This document shows positions 48,331 through 58,000 of a stretch of DNA of 64,000 nt, in pieces. Numbering within the stretch: the first letter of the stretch is position 1; every line of letters begins with the position of its first letter. A program made the position numbers and the translations under genes. Origin of the DNA: Pseudomonadota bacterium (GTDB lineage: Bacteria > Pseudomonadota > Gammaproteobacteria > Steroidobacterales > Steroidobacteraceae). The notes beneath the pieces are model-generated. The model was not told the DNA's origin, searched no databases, and worked only from the letters and a program-made list of their open reading frames with translations. Location: positions 62,001 through 126,000 of the forward strand of contig JAJYUA010000009.1 in assembly GCA_021792755.1 (NCBI GenBank), read 5' to 3'.

Positions 48331-48731
48331 GGCTCAGCCACATCCGCGGAACCGCCACCCGTCAGGATCGCTCGTCCCAGCTTCGTCGAGACCAGGAGGC
48401 GGCGCCGAAGCTTCGCACGATGTTCCCGATGGTAGAACAGCTGCGCTTTGATCTGCACTTCGAGGGTGGCGGCGCGAGTACGCCGGTGTGCCAAACGCGT
48501 GTCCTACACCCACCGGCCCGCGCGTACTTCTTGTTTCCATGCCCGTACAGTGACTGCGATGGCTGGTTCGACCTGGCCACAGTGGTGCACGCGGCCGTGG
48601 GTGACCCGTCGCATCGGGTTGACGGCGTGCTTGAATGCGCCGGATTGCGTGGCGGCAACTTCACATCGAAGTTGCCGTGTTGCCTGCACCTTCGCTTCAC
48701 GCTCACGGCCGTCTGCTCGCCGGCCCACTGA
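48327..48731 (+). CDS. Conserved hypothetical cysteine-containing protein
   Basis: This 134-residue protein starts at the ATG that overlaps the upstream stop. The N-terminal 35 residues are variable; the core begins EQLRFDLHFEGGGASTPVCQ and continues PPARAYFLFPCPYSDCDGWF, with DLATVVHAAVGDPSHRVDGV, an ECAGLR motif and SKLPCCLHLRFTLTAVC. The Cys pairs (PCPYSDCDG, and ECAG with PCC) suggest a bound metal ion. I recognise no characterised domain. The coupling to the small basic protein suggests a shared role. Confidence 0.6.
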   Translation: MRLSHIRGTATRQDRSSQLRRDQEAAPKLRTMFPMVEQLRFDLHFEGGGASTPVCQTRVLHPPARAYFLFPCPYSDCDGWFDLATVVHAAVGDPSHRVDGVLECAGLRGGNFTSKLPCCLHLRFTLTAVCSPAH

Positions 48732-48737
48732 CCGCCC

Positions 48738-49154
48738 CTATTTGCGACGGCCTGGGGTGACCGCCGCGGCTGCCGCTTGCGGCCGTGTGAAGTCGATAAC
48801 AAAACGATCTCCATCAAACTGCGCCACCTTACCCACCAGATCCGGGCGGACGTAATAGCCCCCGGCCTTGCCTGACTTTTCCCGCTCCGGGAAGGTGACA
48901 ACCATCCGGACCGGCAGATCGCCGTCGCGCGCTTGCGTCAGATGCTCGCTCAGGGTTCTGACCACCCCGGCTCCGGCCTGCGCAGCGGACAGGCAGGTCT
49001 CGTAGCGCAAGACTCCACGGCCGGGGCGGGAAAAATGCGCCAGCCGGCAGTTGATCACCATGGCGCCGTCCGTCGCCATCGCCGAAAGGCTGCCCAGCCG
49101 GCTGGCCGGCTTGGCGCCGAACTTGCCAAACGCATCGAACAGGGAAAGATTCAT
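48738..49154 (-). CDS. Hypothetical protein
   Basis: This 138-residue protein begins MNLSLFDAFGKFGAKPASRL and shows mixed alpha/beta character (AMVINCRLAHFSRPGRGVLR, HLTQARDGDLPVRMVVTFPE, GKVAQFDGDRFVIDFTRPQA). It ends in a basic tail. No catalytic motif, signal peptide or membrane helix is visible, and I recognise no family. The ATG at 49154 starts the part with protein-like codon use; upstream the frame is low complexity. It converges on the previous gene with a 6-base gap. Confidence 0.6.
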   Translation of the reverse strand: MNLSLFDAFGKFGAKPASRLGSLSAMATDGAMVINCRLAHFSRPGRGVLRYETCLSAAQAGAGVVRTLSEHLTQARDGDLPVRMVVTFPEREKSGKAGGYYVRPDLVGKVAQFDGDRFVIDFTRPQAAAAAVTPGRRK

Positions 49155-49727
49155 CACGCGTTTCGGCTCCTGGGTCTGGCTTCTTGGGAAAGAGGCTGGC
49201 TGCGGCACTCGCGCAACCAGAACCACCGGCATGTACGATTCGATCCGCCCTGCCGCAGCGTGACGCCGGGCGCGACGCCAACCTCTGGCCATGCCTGCGC
49301 GGAGGTCAAAGTGATCGTCGCAAGCGATACCCGTCGGCACGCTCGTCCCGACGCCGCCAGGGCTCATCATGCGGCAGCACTCGCCGCAGGCACCCGCGAA
49401 TGACGAGCGCCGCCCAGGACATAGCTCACATGTTTGGCTCCACACTCTTCCGGAGCCAACTCTTGCTAGCATGCGCGCACTTCAACGCCGGCGCAAGCGA
49501 TGACCTATGGCGACCGCCCGCCCCGGAGCACAAAAGTTTGGCAGCCCGCTTCCGATGCTGTATTCTATCTGACGGATCGTATCTTTTCGGCTTGACTGCC
49601 TTGGCGTCACGCGTAGCCATCCGGCACGCCCCTCCTGCCAACCTCTGCCAGCCGCGCAAAGCTTAGCGAACCAAGTCGCAGGGCATGCCTGCCGCTCCAT
49701 AGTGTTTTCTTTCAAGAGTATTCCGCA
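49155..49727. other. Intergenic region upstream of the RRM gene
   Basis: These 573 bases lie between divergent genes. I see no supported gene. The last 150 bases are more AT-rich than the surroundings, which fits a long leader or regulatory region for the RRM gene. Confidence 0.35.
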
Positions 49728-50015
49728 TTGACGAAATTATACGTTGGAAATCTCCCCTTTACGGCGACCGACGAAGCCGTGAGCGCCCTATTCTCCAAGC
49801 ACGGAACGGTCGAAAAAGTCTCCATGATCACCGACCGCGAGACGGGTAGACCGCGCGGCTTCGGCTTCGTGGAGATGTCGAGCGCCGATGCATCGCGGGC
49901 GATGCAGGCGCTGAATGGCGCCGACTTTGACGGCCGTCCGCTCAGAGTGAACGAGGCGCAGGACCGCGAACGTTCCGGCGGCGGCAACCGCAACGGCGGT
50001 GCGCGCCGCTACTGA
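49728..50015 (+). CDS. RRM-type RNA-binding protein
   Basis: This 95-residue protein is one RNA recognition motif plus a short glycine- and arginine-rich tail. RNP2 is KLYVGNL (residues 3-9) and RNP1 is RGFGFVEM (near residues 43-50), both with the aromatic residues that stack on RNA bases. The tail (RSGGGNRNGGARRY) is typical of bacterial RRM proteins. It should bind single-stranded RNA, perhaps as a cold-adaptation chaperone. The start is TTG at 49728 (MTKLYVG); an AAGAG motif lies upstream. A strong terminator-like hairpin follows. Confidence 0.9.
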   Translation: MTKLYVGNLPFTATDEAVSALFSKHGTVEKVSMITDRETGRPRGFGFVEMSSADASRAMQALNGADFDGRPLRVNEAQDRERSGGGNRNGGARRY

Positions 50016-50035
50016 CACATTGCATCAATCAGCGC

Positions 50036-50064
50036 CCGCTCCCGGCCGCCACGGCCGGGAGCGG
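50036..50064 (+). terminator. Perfect 13-bp hairpin after the RRM gene
   Basis: The stem CCGCTCCCGGCCG / CGGCCGGGAGCGG is perfect with a three-base loop, starting 21 bases after the RRM stop. A moderately T-rich stretch follows. This is very likely a factor-independent terminator. Confidence 0.7.
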
Positions 50065-50097
50065 TACGCTGTGTGTCGTTGTCGCGAGGTCCGACCC

Positions 50098-50385
50098 ATG
50101 GCTTGGCGCAAGACTGGACTCTACCGCTCCGCCGAGGAAATTCGGGTCATGACTTGCGACGTCTGCGAGCGCGACGTCGGCTTCGAGGACGGGCGGCGAC
50201 CGCAGCAACATTTCCGGGTGAGCCTTCATCCCAACCCGGGAGCGATCGATGATCAGGAGGCGCCTGCGATCATTTGTTCCCGCGAATGTCTGCGCGCGTT
50301 TGCAGCCAATGTCACGGGGCCGGTCCGCGCATCTTCGCCGCAGAGGGGTGGCGGCGCCGTGAGCAAGCCGGATCGCGGCGGGTGA
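50098..50385 (+). CDS. Small zinc-binding hypothetical protein
   Basis: This 95-residue protein begins MAWRKTGLYRSAEEIRVMTC and has a likely zinc site from two cysteine pairs, CDVCERDVGFEDG (CxxC) and IICSRECLRAF (CxxxC). A beta-like QQHFRVSLHPNP lies between them. The tail is rich in Gly, Pro and Arg and looks disordered. I recognise no named family. It lies just after the RRM terminator and 80 bases before a DUF4279 gene on the same strand. Confidence 0.55.
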   Translation: MAWRKTGLYRSAEEIRVMTCDVCERDVGFEDGRRPQQHFRVSLHPNPGAIDDQEAPAIICSRECLRAFAANVTGPVRASSPQRGGGAVSKPDRGG

Positions 50386-50465
50386 GTGCAGCACCCTAGG
50401 AGTGCGCGCGACCTCGAGGCGGGCTCGCAGCCGCCGTCCGGCCAACTGCCCGAACGCACACTCCC

Positions 50466-50921
50466 ATGAGCGAGTACGAGTTCACCGTCTCCCTGCGAAT
50501 CCGTCATCCGACAATCGACCCGATGGCGGTCACTGAGGCGCTCGGCATTCAGCCGCAGCACTGCTGGCGCGCAGGCCAACCGCGCTGCGACAGCGCAGGC
50601 GCGAAGCTCGGGGGCGCGCATCACGACAGCTACTGGATGGGGCGGTTGATGGCCGAGCCACAGCTCTCGTGCAGCGGCGTTTCGGTGGAAAGGGTGATTC
50701 TCGCGGCACTCAGTCACATGCGGCGCGCACAGGCCTTCCTCGAGCGGCTGAGCGACGAGGGCGGCGTCGCGGAGTTGCTGGTGAGTCTTTATGCGCGCGA
50801 CGTCTTCAGGCTCGAGCTCCCGCCGGACGCCCTGACCCTGCTCGGCAGACTGCATTTCGCGGTGGCACTCGACGTTCATCCTCACTCACCGCTCAACTCT
50901 CAGCCATCGAGAACGAATTGA
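50466..50921 (+). CDS. DUF4279 domain-containing protein
   Basis: This 151-residue protein matches the DUF4279 pattern: an N-terminal strand then EYEFTVSLRIRHPTIDPMAV, TEALGIQPQHCWRAGQPRC, and DSYWMGRL. DUF4279 proteins occur in toxin-immunity and other settings, but their biochemical role is unknown. The ATG at 50466 starts in the same strand as the zinc-binding gene. No toxin gene is visible nearby. Confidence 0.75.
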   Translation: MSEYEFTVSLRIRHPTIDPMAVTEALGIQPQHCWRAGQPRCDSAGAKLGGAHHDSYWMGRLMAEPQLSCSGVSVERVILAALSHMRRAQAFLERLSDEGGVAELLVSLYARDVFRLELPPDALTLLGRLHFAVALDVHPHSPLNSQPSRTN

Positions 50922-51294
50922 CGCGCCTACCGCCAAAAGCGTCATGGCCGCCGTCAGAACGGGCGAAGGCAGAATTGCCTGCGCCCACGTCATTGCCGTC
51001 TACTTCACCGCCGCCGCCGGACAACGTTTGCGATATCGCAGAAGCCTTGCTCGAACTTCCCATGGCACACGTTGTGCGATACCCGCGGCCGCCATCGCGC
51101 CGGAAGGGCTGTGGGATCGTGAACGGCGGCACAGCGGCTGTGAGGGATGCTTGCATCGGCCTCGAACCCCATGAGGCGAGCGCCGCTCGACTCAGCTGCG
51201 GCCGGCACCGCCCGCCGCCCGGCTTCACACCGTCGGCGACGCTGTCGGACGGGAGCGCCCGCACGCAACAGCGTCCGAGAATCGAGCGCGCCGG
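50922..51294. other. Intergenic region after the DUF4279 gene
   Basis: About 370 bases with no supported gene. Frames here are short, low-complexity or antisense, and I saw no clear repeat or hairpin. Confidence 0.35.
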
Positions 51295-51660
51295 GTGATC
51301 ACGCTCACCTTCAGGGCGCTGAGCAACGACTCCATGATCTTCGTTCGCGGCACATATTTCAGGATTTGTGCCGACGCGACGCTTCGCGGACCCGACAACG
51401 CCGTAGCGGCCAACTATACCGACGGTCTCTGGCACGTGGCGCGAAAGCAACATAGAGTGCTCGAGTGCCGCGCGGCAGTATACCTTCGCGTGACGACCCC
51501 CGACGGGCGACGCAAGAGCATAGGACCCTATGAGCATCTAAAAGTGACGGGCGGAGAGATCTTCTCGAACGACACCTACCTCGGCGCGCACACCCGCAAA
51601 GAGTCACGCTTACCGCAAATCGACCTCTGGAGCGAGATTGCTCTCCTCTCCGACGGTTGA
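51295..51660 (+). CDS. Hypothetical protein
   Basis: This protein of up to 121 residues starts with GTG at 51295 (MITLTFRALSNDSMIFVRGT) and has a compact beta-like core (TYFRICADATLRGPDN, DGLWHVARKQHRVLECRAAV, YLRVTTPDGRRKSIGPYEHL). It ends in SEIALLSDG. I recognise no family, signal peptide or catalytic motif. Codon use and amino-acid balance look like a real gene, but no ribosome-binding site is clear and an internal ATG at 51334 is an alternative start. Confidence 0.5.
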   Translation: MITLTFRALSNDSMIFVRGTYFRICADATLRGPDNAVAANYTDGLWHVARKQHRVLECRAAVYLRVTTPDGRRKSIGPYEHLKVTGGEIFSNDTYLGAHTRKESRLPQIDLWSEIALLSDG

Positions 51661-51749
51661 GCGACGGCTTTGCCTCGGCACATCGGCCGCCAAGGATCCG
51701 GTCAATCGCCTGATTCCGGCCTACTCACCGCGCGATCTGCTCACCCGCG

Positions 51750-51917
51750 TCAGCGTTGAAAGTGGACGCCGCCGAAAAACCACAAAACGAGCAGAATGAT
51801 CAGTAGCAGCACGAAAGCCCCACCGAGTCCCGGTCCGCCGTAGCGCCTGTAGCCGTAATAGCCGCCACCGCCGCCCAGCAGCAAAACCAACACTATCACC
51901 ACCAAAATTAAGCCCAT
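51750..51917 (-). CDS. Small two-helix membrane protein (DUF3309-like)
   Basis: This 55-residue protein is almost all hydrophobic: helix 1 is LILVVIVLVLLLGGGGGYYG and helix 2 is AFVLLLIILLVLWFFGG, joined by a Gly/Tyr/Arg-rich loop. The size and layout resemble the DUF3309 family. The ATG at 51917 follows AGGAGAGCTGC, a strong ribosome-binding site. It probably sits in the inner membrane. Function unknown. Confidence 0.7.
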   Translation of the reverse strand: MGLILVVIVLVLLLGGGGGYYGYRRYGGPGLGGAFVLLLIILLVLWFFGGVHFQR

Positions 51918-51973
51918 GTTGCAGCTCTCCTGTTCACTCCGGACCGCACGACAGATCAACCCAAGACCCGATT

Positions 51974-52351
51974 TCAGGCGGACCGGTCGCGCACCGATCT
52001 CGCACTCCGTTCACGCGCACCGCGAATCGTCACGCAAATCTCGCCGGTTCTTGTCCGCCCCGGAAGCAGGCCCTCGCCGCCTTTCCACGGAACGGGCAAC
52101 TCGCTCGCCGCCACCGTGACCCGGATCTCCTTGGCCAAGTCCCCCGGCCTCCGTTGCACCGGCGCGACGGACGCGGCGGTCTCCTGCACGGTCGAATAGG
52201 ATTGCGGGGAAGATCGGGCGCCTCGAGCCTTACCGCGGCGTGCAGCGACCCGTCCAGCGCCGGCGCTCGAAAGCCGCGCGACCATCGGATGCCCGACGCC
52301 CACGAAGAAGGCAACGGCCGAGTACACTGAAATCATCGTGACGGAATTCAT
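51974..52351 (-). CDS. Uncertain hypothetical protein with one membrane segment
   Basis: This possible 125-residue protein starts MNSVTMISVYSAVAFFVGVG, a plausible membrane anchor, then becomes a basic region (SAGAGRVAARRGKARGARSS) and a tail with EIRVTVAASELPVPW. No ribosome-binding site is clear and I recognise no family. It may be a chance open frame in a gene-poor stretch. Confidence 0.22.
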   Translation of the reverse strand: MNSVTMISVYSAVAFFVGVGHPMVARLSSAGAGRVAARRGKARGARSSPQSYSTVQETAASVAPVQRRPGDLAKEIRVTVAASELPVPWKGGEGLLPGRTRTGEICVTIRGARERSARSVRDRSA

Positions 52352-53375
52352 GATCGCAGCCCAACGCGCAAGCGCGACCTTCGAAGACTGCCCGTGGATG
52401 CTCCGTCTGTCGGTGCGGTGGCGCACGCAGGGCTTGGCGCCATGCGTCGCGGCCCGCGCGGCAGCGTCCGGCGAGACGCTCGGAACGTAGCCTGCCGTTT
52501 TGCGCTCGGACTGCCCGGGCCGCTCAATGAGCGGCGGCTGCGTCGCCCGCGCTCACCCGGACAAGTGACCGTCGGATCGCCGATGACGCGAATCCCGGCT
52601 TCGGTGACCGCCCGGGGCAGCATATCGCGGAAGGCGGCACACAGCCGTTACCCCCGAGCAGCAAGACACCGCAGGTCCATTCCGTTGTCGCCAATGCCGC
52701 CCCGGTTGACTGCACGGCTTGACCACCAAACCGGGGGTTCTTCGTTGTGCGGGCGAGCTGCTGCGCTCCAACGATACTACTACCGCCAGCACCCGATACG
52801 GTCGACTCCGTACCCAAGCCCGATACGGCTCAAACCGAGGAGAAGATCGCCGAGATCGAGCTCGCGATCGGCGCCCGGTCGTCAAGGCGTTCAATGACAT
52901 CATTGCCGATGGCCTTCCGCGCAAAGGGCGCCCGCCGGACTCGAAGGACTGCACCCCCGCATTGCCTCACCAAAGATGTTACCGACCGCGGCCGTTGCCT
53001 CACGTGAAATGCTACAGACGGACGGCCACGCATCACGCTCTTCTGGACCAGAACCTATTGTTCTCTGCGCAATTAGACGCGGCTTGCGCTCCGCGGGCCG
53101 CAGGGCGACCAGAAAGCGATCGAGATGCGCACTTTAGTAACATAGTGGATGAGGCAATCGGTAACAGAATCTTCATGGTGGACGCTCCCGCTCCGTTCCG
53201 GTGGTTGCTCTACGCTCCCACTTTGGCACATCAGATGCCGTTAAGAGGTGGGAGCGTCCATCCCATTGCTTACGTCCTTACGACCTACATGACAGTAGGC
53301 CAGCAAAGGCAATGCCGGCATAAGTCGCCGAACACCCCATTGATCTTCAATGCTCTGGGACACAGGCGGTGTCCA
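52352..53375. other. Gene-poor region
   Basis: About 1 kb without a supported gene. Open frames up to 246 codons exist but are low-complexity and overlap antisense. One stretch reads EEKIAEIELAIGA in one plus frame and RPVVKAFNDIIADGLPRKGR in the next, which may be a frameshifted gene relic, but I cannot name it. An inverted repeat lies at 53177-53263. The region separates the small-protein cluster from the amino-acid operon. Confidence 0.35.
53177..53263. repeat. Imperfect inverted repeat, 15-bp arms
   Basis: GGTGGACGCTCCCGC at 53177-53191 pairs with GTGGGAGCGTCCATC at 53249-53263 (two mismatches), and a third related copy, TACGCTCCCAC, lies between them. The 87-base unit could be a small mobile-element relic or a structured RNA; the evidence is only the symmetry. 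Confidence 0.3.
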
Positions 53376-55010
53376 TCAAGGCGCTTCAAGCTCTTCCGGG
53401 CGCACCCGCAGGTCAGCGCCGCTCGAGCCCAAAGTCCTTACGAAGTCTGCGCAGCGTAGTGCGGCTTCACTACTTTGGCCCGCCCGCAGAGCAACCCACA
53501 GCACCACCAGGCTGAAGCCAGCAACGATCCACATGCCGGTGAAAAATCCGAATGCGCCTCTACCACCCATCACGCCTGTGGGACCTAGGTAGCTCACGAC
53601 CCACATGCCGGCCAGATAAGGTGGTATCCACCACGCCTCCGGCCATCCCACCTCCCCGAGCCGCCTTCGGCGCACCGCGCAGTTCCACAAGAGATACGTC
53701 GCGATATAGACGAATACCGCCCCGAACATCCACTTGGCCACAGCGTATCCGGTCCAATAGATGATCCAGTTGGACACAACGAATGCAATCGGCGACAGAA
53801 TGCCCGCCGCGCGCAGGCGGAAGGGCCGCACCGCCTGCGGCAGCGATGTACGCAGACGTAGCAGGATCACCGGCCCGATGCTGAATGAGAGAACCGCGGT
53901 CAAAGAAACGGCAGAGACCAGCTTCTGCCACGAGGGGAACGGAAAGAAAAACACCACCCCGACGAGATACGTGACGACCAGTCCGACCCAGGGTACGCCC
54001 TGCTGACTGAGCTTAGTCACGTGTTTTGGCGCATCGCCCATCTCGCCTGCGGCCATGATGATGCGCGGGCTCGCCGTGACGTAGATGAAGGCCGTCCCAA
54101 GCGGTGAGACCAGGGCGTCCACGTAAAGCAGCACCGCCCACCAGAACGCCCCGACTGCCACGGCAATCGCCGCCAACGGGCCGAACATGCCCGTGAAGTG
54201 AAGATGCTCCCACCCGCCGCTCAGGTCCTGAGGCTTCAGAGCCGTGATGAAGGAAATCTGCAGACCGACGTAAATCAGCATGCCGATCAGCACCGAGCTG
54301 ATGAGTGCGATCGGCACGTAGCGGTCGGGATTGCGCGTCTCCCCGGCCAGTGCGATGGCCTGCTGAAAGCCGAAGAAGCTGAATACGATGCCGGCGGTGG
54401 CCACCGCCGTGAAGACGCCGCTGACCGGCGTGCTGTGGATATGGGAGACCATGTTCTGCGGATGGAATGAATAGACCATCAGCACGACAATGGTCGCGAT
54501 CGGGATGATGAGCTTCCACCAAGTCGCAGCACTGTTGATGGCAATGACCCACCGGATCGCCAGGAAATTCAGGGCCACGACGGCCGCCAGCAGCGCCGCC
54601 GCCGACGCCGTTCCCACATCGGTCATCAAGCCAGTGTGGGGATCGATCAGTCCCGGCAGGTAGTTGTTGGCGTACGTAAGGACCGCGCTGACCTCCACCG
54701 GTGGCACGGACACCGAGGCGAGGAAGAGAATCCAAGCCCAGATTTTGCCTGCAAGATTTCCGTGACTCACGTGCGTCATGTGCACCAAGCCACCTGAATT
54801 TGGAAACATCGTTGCGAGCTCTGCGAACACGAAGGCCAGAAACAGGATGGCGACTGCGCCGATGCCCCACGAGTAGACACTCCGGGGCCCCGCCTGGACG
54901 GCGGCATGCAGAGCGCCGAACAGCCAGCCGGAGCCTATGGTGCTGCCGAGACAGACATTCAGAATGCCGATGACGCCCGCATCACGCCGCAGTTTGGCTG
55001 GATCAGCCAT
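53376..55010 (-). CDS. APC-family amino acid transporter
   Basis: This 544-residue protein has at least 12 hydrophobic helices. The N-terminus carries the helix-1 substrate motif GSTIGSGWLFGALHAA, then AELATMFPNSGGLVHMTHVS in helix 2-3, and FFGFQQAIALAGETRNPDRY in helix 6. The long size and C-terminal extra helices are typical of this proteobacterial APC subgroup. The start ATG at 55010 has a GAGGT ribosome-binding site. It is the third gene of a same-strand group with the dehydrogenase and the oxidoreductase, so it probably imports the amino acid they degrade. Confidence 0.88.
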   Translation of the reverse strand: MADPAKLRRDAGVIGILNVCLGSTIGSGWLFGALHAAVQAGPRSVYSWGIGAVAILFLAFVFAELATMFPNSGGLVHMTHVSHGNLAGKIWAWILFLASVSVPPVEVSAVLTYANNYLPGLIDPHTGLMTDVGTASAAALLAAVVALNFLAIRWVIAINSAATWWKLIIPIATIVVLMVYSFHPQNMVSHIHSTPVSGVFTAVATAGIVFSFFGFQQAIALAGETRNPDRYVPIALISSVLIGMLIYVGLQISFITALKPQDLSGGWEHLHFTGMFGPLAAIAVAVGAFWWAVLLYVDALVSPLGTAFIYVTASPRIIMAAGEMGDAPKHVTKLSQQGVPWVGLVVTYLVGVVFFFPFPSWQKLVSAVSLTAVLSFSIGPVILLRLRTSLPQAVRPFRLRAAGILSPIAFVVSNWIIYWTGYAVAKWMFGAVFVYIATYLLWNCAVRRRRLGEVGWPEAWWIPPYLAGMWVVSYLGPTGVMGGRGAFGFFTGMWIVAGFSLVVLWVALRAGQSSEAALRCADFVRTLGSSGADLRVRPEELEAP

Positions 55011-55099
55011 TTTTTACCTCTTCCCGATCCCCTACCGTTTGCTTAATCGTGCGGCCTGCCCGGCTCATCGTATTTCTCTGAATGCGAGTCTACCGCCGC

Positions 55100-58000
55100 T
55101 TAGGCTACGTCACACTCTTTGTTGCTGCCGCTCCCTTGCCGCAGCCCACCAGAAAACGCCTCGCGCAAGCAGGCCAATGCTGCTCGGGCGGCCGGCTCCT
55201 TGACGTACCCAAAACCCCGAACCCCCCGCGGCATCTCGGCAAGCGATATCGCCCAGGCAAGCTCGTCGGCCCGAAGCGTTGCGGCAACCTTGCGCATCGT
55301 TTGCAGGTAGACGTCACGCAGCTCTCGCTCCTGGCGACGGTCCGCCGATCTGGCAAAGACGTCAAACGGCCCTTCACGCAGGAATTTGAGCGCCGCCACG
55401 GTGCGCAGTACGGGAAAGATCCAGGATCCAAAAGCCAGTTTGCGCGGCCGACCGGTTGCCGGGTTGATTCGCGACATGAGCGGCGGCGCCAAATGAAGCT
55501 TAAGCCGAATGGGGCCTTGAAACTCCTGCGACAACAGGGCTCGAAACTGTCCGTCCGTGTAGAGTCGGGCGACCTCGTACTCGTCCTTGTACGCCATCAC
55601 CTTGTGCGCATAGCGTGCCACAGCCCACGCAAATCGCTCACCGCCTTGGACGCTATCAGCCGCCCGGCGCGCAATTTTTGCCAAATCAGCGTACTGCTCC
55701 GCGTAGCGAGTGTTCCAGTATGCCCGTAAATCGTCGGTGCGCGCTGCGACGAATTCGTCCAATGACTGAGGGAGCGGCGCGGAAGGTGCCTCGGCCTTGG
55801 CGATCGCGGCGCGGCGACCGGCGGCGAAGACTTTCAGGTTCGCGCGGGCGGCACGCCCATTGAGCTCGATCGCCTGCTCGATGGATGCGCGGCTTAAGGG
55901 GATGAGTCCAGTTTGCCAGGCGAATCCCAGAACAAGCAGATTCGCGCCGATCGTGTCGCCCAACACCTCTTTGGACATCCGCGATGCCGGCAGCAGGGCT
56001 GGTTCAGCTCCGGAGGCTTCCCGCAGCCGAGACTTGAGAAGCGATTCCGGCACGAGCAAATCGGGCTGCGTGTGAAATTCCGCGAGCGCCGCGACGTCAC
56101 TGTTGCCGATGACCACCGTCCTGCCGCGTGCAATGCAGTTGAGGGCTGGAGCTTGAGTCGCCGCGATGAGGTCGCAGGCAAGCACCACATCGGCTTCGCC
56201 GACACCGATTCGGGCCGCCACGATTTCGCGCGGGTCGGGGCGAAGCCTCACATGGCTGAAGACCTGCCCCCCCTTTTGGCTGAGGCCCGTCATGTCGCAG
56301 AGGCTTGCTCCGAGGCCCTCGATACGAGCGGCCATGCCGAGAATGGCGCTCACCGTCACCACCCCGGTGCCCCCCACACCGGTGATCAAAAGATCAAAAC
56401 CCTTGCCTATCGCCGGAACTGAGGGGTCCGGAATGTCGATGTCGGTCCACTGGTCGGCTGACGACTTGTTCTGGCGAGCATTCAACACAGATACGAATGC
56501 CGGACAGAATCCCTTTGCGCACGAGAAATCCTTGTTGCACGCGGACTGATCTATCCTGCGCTTGCGGCCGAGCTCCGTCTCAACGGGCTGAATCGCAAGA
56601 CAATTCGATTCGCGCGAGCAGTCTCCACAACCCTCACACACGGCGGTGTTTATGAGGACGCGCCGGGGAGGGTCCGGGTAGGCCCCGATTCGCCGCCGAC
56701 GTCTCTTCTCCGCCGCGCAGACCTGGTCATAGATGAGGACGCTTACTCCGGGATGATTGCGGAGTGCGTCCTGAACCTGCGCCAATTTGTCGCGGTGATG
56801 GAGGGCAGCCTCGCGCGGTAGCGGTTCACTTGCAAAGCGCGCGGGGTTTTCCGACACCACTTCGACACGCAAAACGCCCTCCGCGAGCACCTGACGCGCG
56901 ATACGACCGACGGTCAGGGCACCTTCGACTGGCTGTCCTCCGGTCATCGCCACCGCGTCGTTAAAAAGGATCTTGAAGGTGATGTTCGCATCGGACTGCA
57001 CCGCGGCTCGGATGGCAAGTGAACCGGAATGGCTGTACGTTCCATCGCCGAGATTCTGAAAGATATGGCGGGTATCGGTGAAAGGTGCCATTCCGATCCA
57101 TTGAGCGCCCTCTCCGCCCATATGTCCCATGGGCAGCGGATTGCGTTCCCGGTGAAACACCACGAGCCCGTGGCAACCTATACCAGTCGCGCCGTACGCA
57201 TTTTCGGGCACCGTCGTCGAAGTATTGTGCGGACAACCTGGACAGAACGCCGGGCGCCGAATGATGGTGGGCCTTCCGGCGGTTCCGCGATCGATCCGTG
57301 TCGCGACCCGAGCCTCCGCCGCCGCGAAATCGGGTAAGACGTCCAGAATGTTTGGCAAGCTGGCGCGTAATCGCCTGGCGAGCGCCAGGGCTACAACGTG
57401 CGCATCGAGAGCGGCGTCAGCCGGGAGGAGGACTTCTCCGGTTGGCGTCAATTTGCCGCTGATGCGAGGGCGTCTCAGTTGATTGTAGAGTATCTCCTTC
57501 GCCTGGATCTCAGCGTGGGGGCGCTTCTCCTCCACAAATAGGATCTCTTCGGCCTCCCGGATCGCATCCTTCAGACTGTCAGGACTGAGCGGAAAGAGAA
57601 GCCCGATCTTGAAGACCGCAATACCGAGGCTCCGAGCGGCCTGCGCGTCGACTCCAAGAAGCTTCAGCGCGGCGAGGACATCCGCAAAGGGTTTGCCCGA
57701 GGTCGCAATGAGAAACCGCGGGGTCTCAGACCCAAAGACAATACGGTCCAGCCGGTTCGAACGAGCAAACGCCATCGCACGGGGCAATTTGTAGCGTACC
57801 AGTCGCGCATCCTGCTCCTGCATGGCGAGGGGTTCAGGGCGGATATGGATGCCCCCATCAGGCTGCGGGGCTTGCGGGAAGATGAAATCTTCCGTGGGCG
57901 AGAATGCCACCACAGCAGTCGCGTCCGCGGTCTCGTTCACGAGCTTCAGTCCCACCAGCAGGCCGCAGTAGCGCGATAGCGCAAAGCCCGCGAGGCCGAA

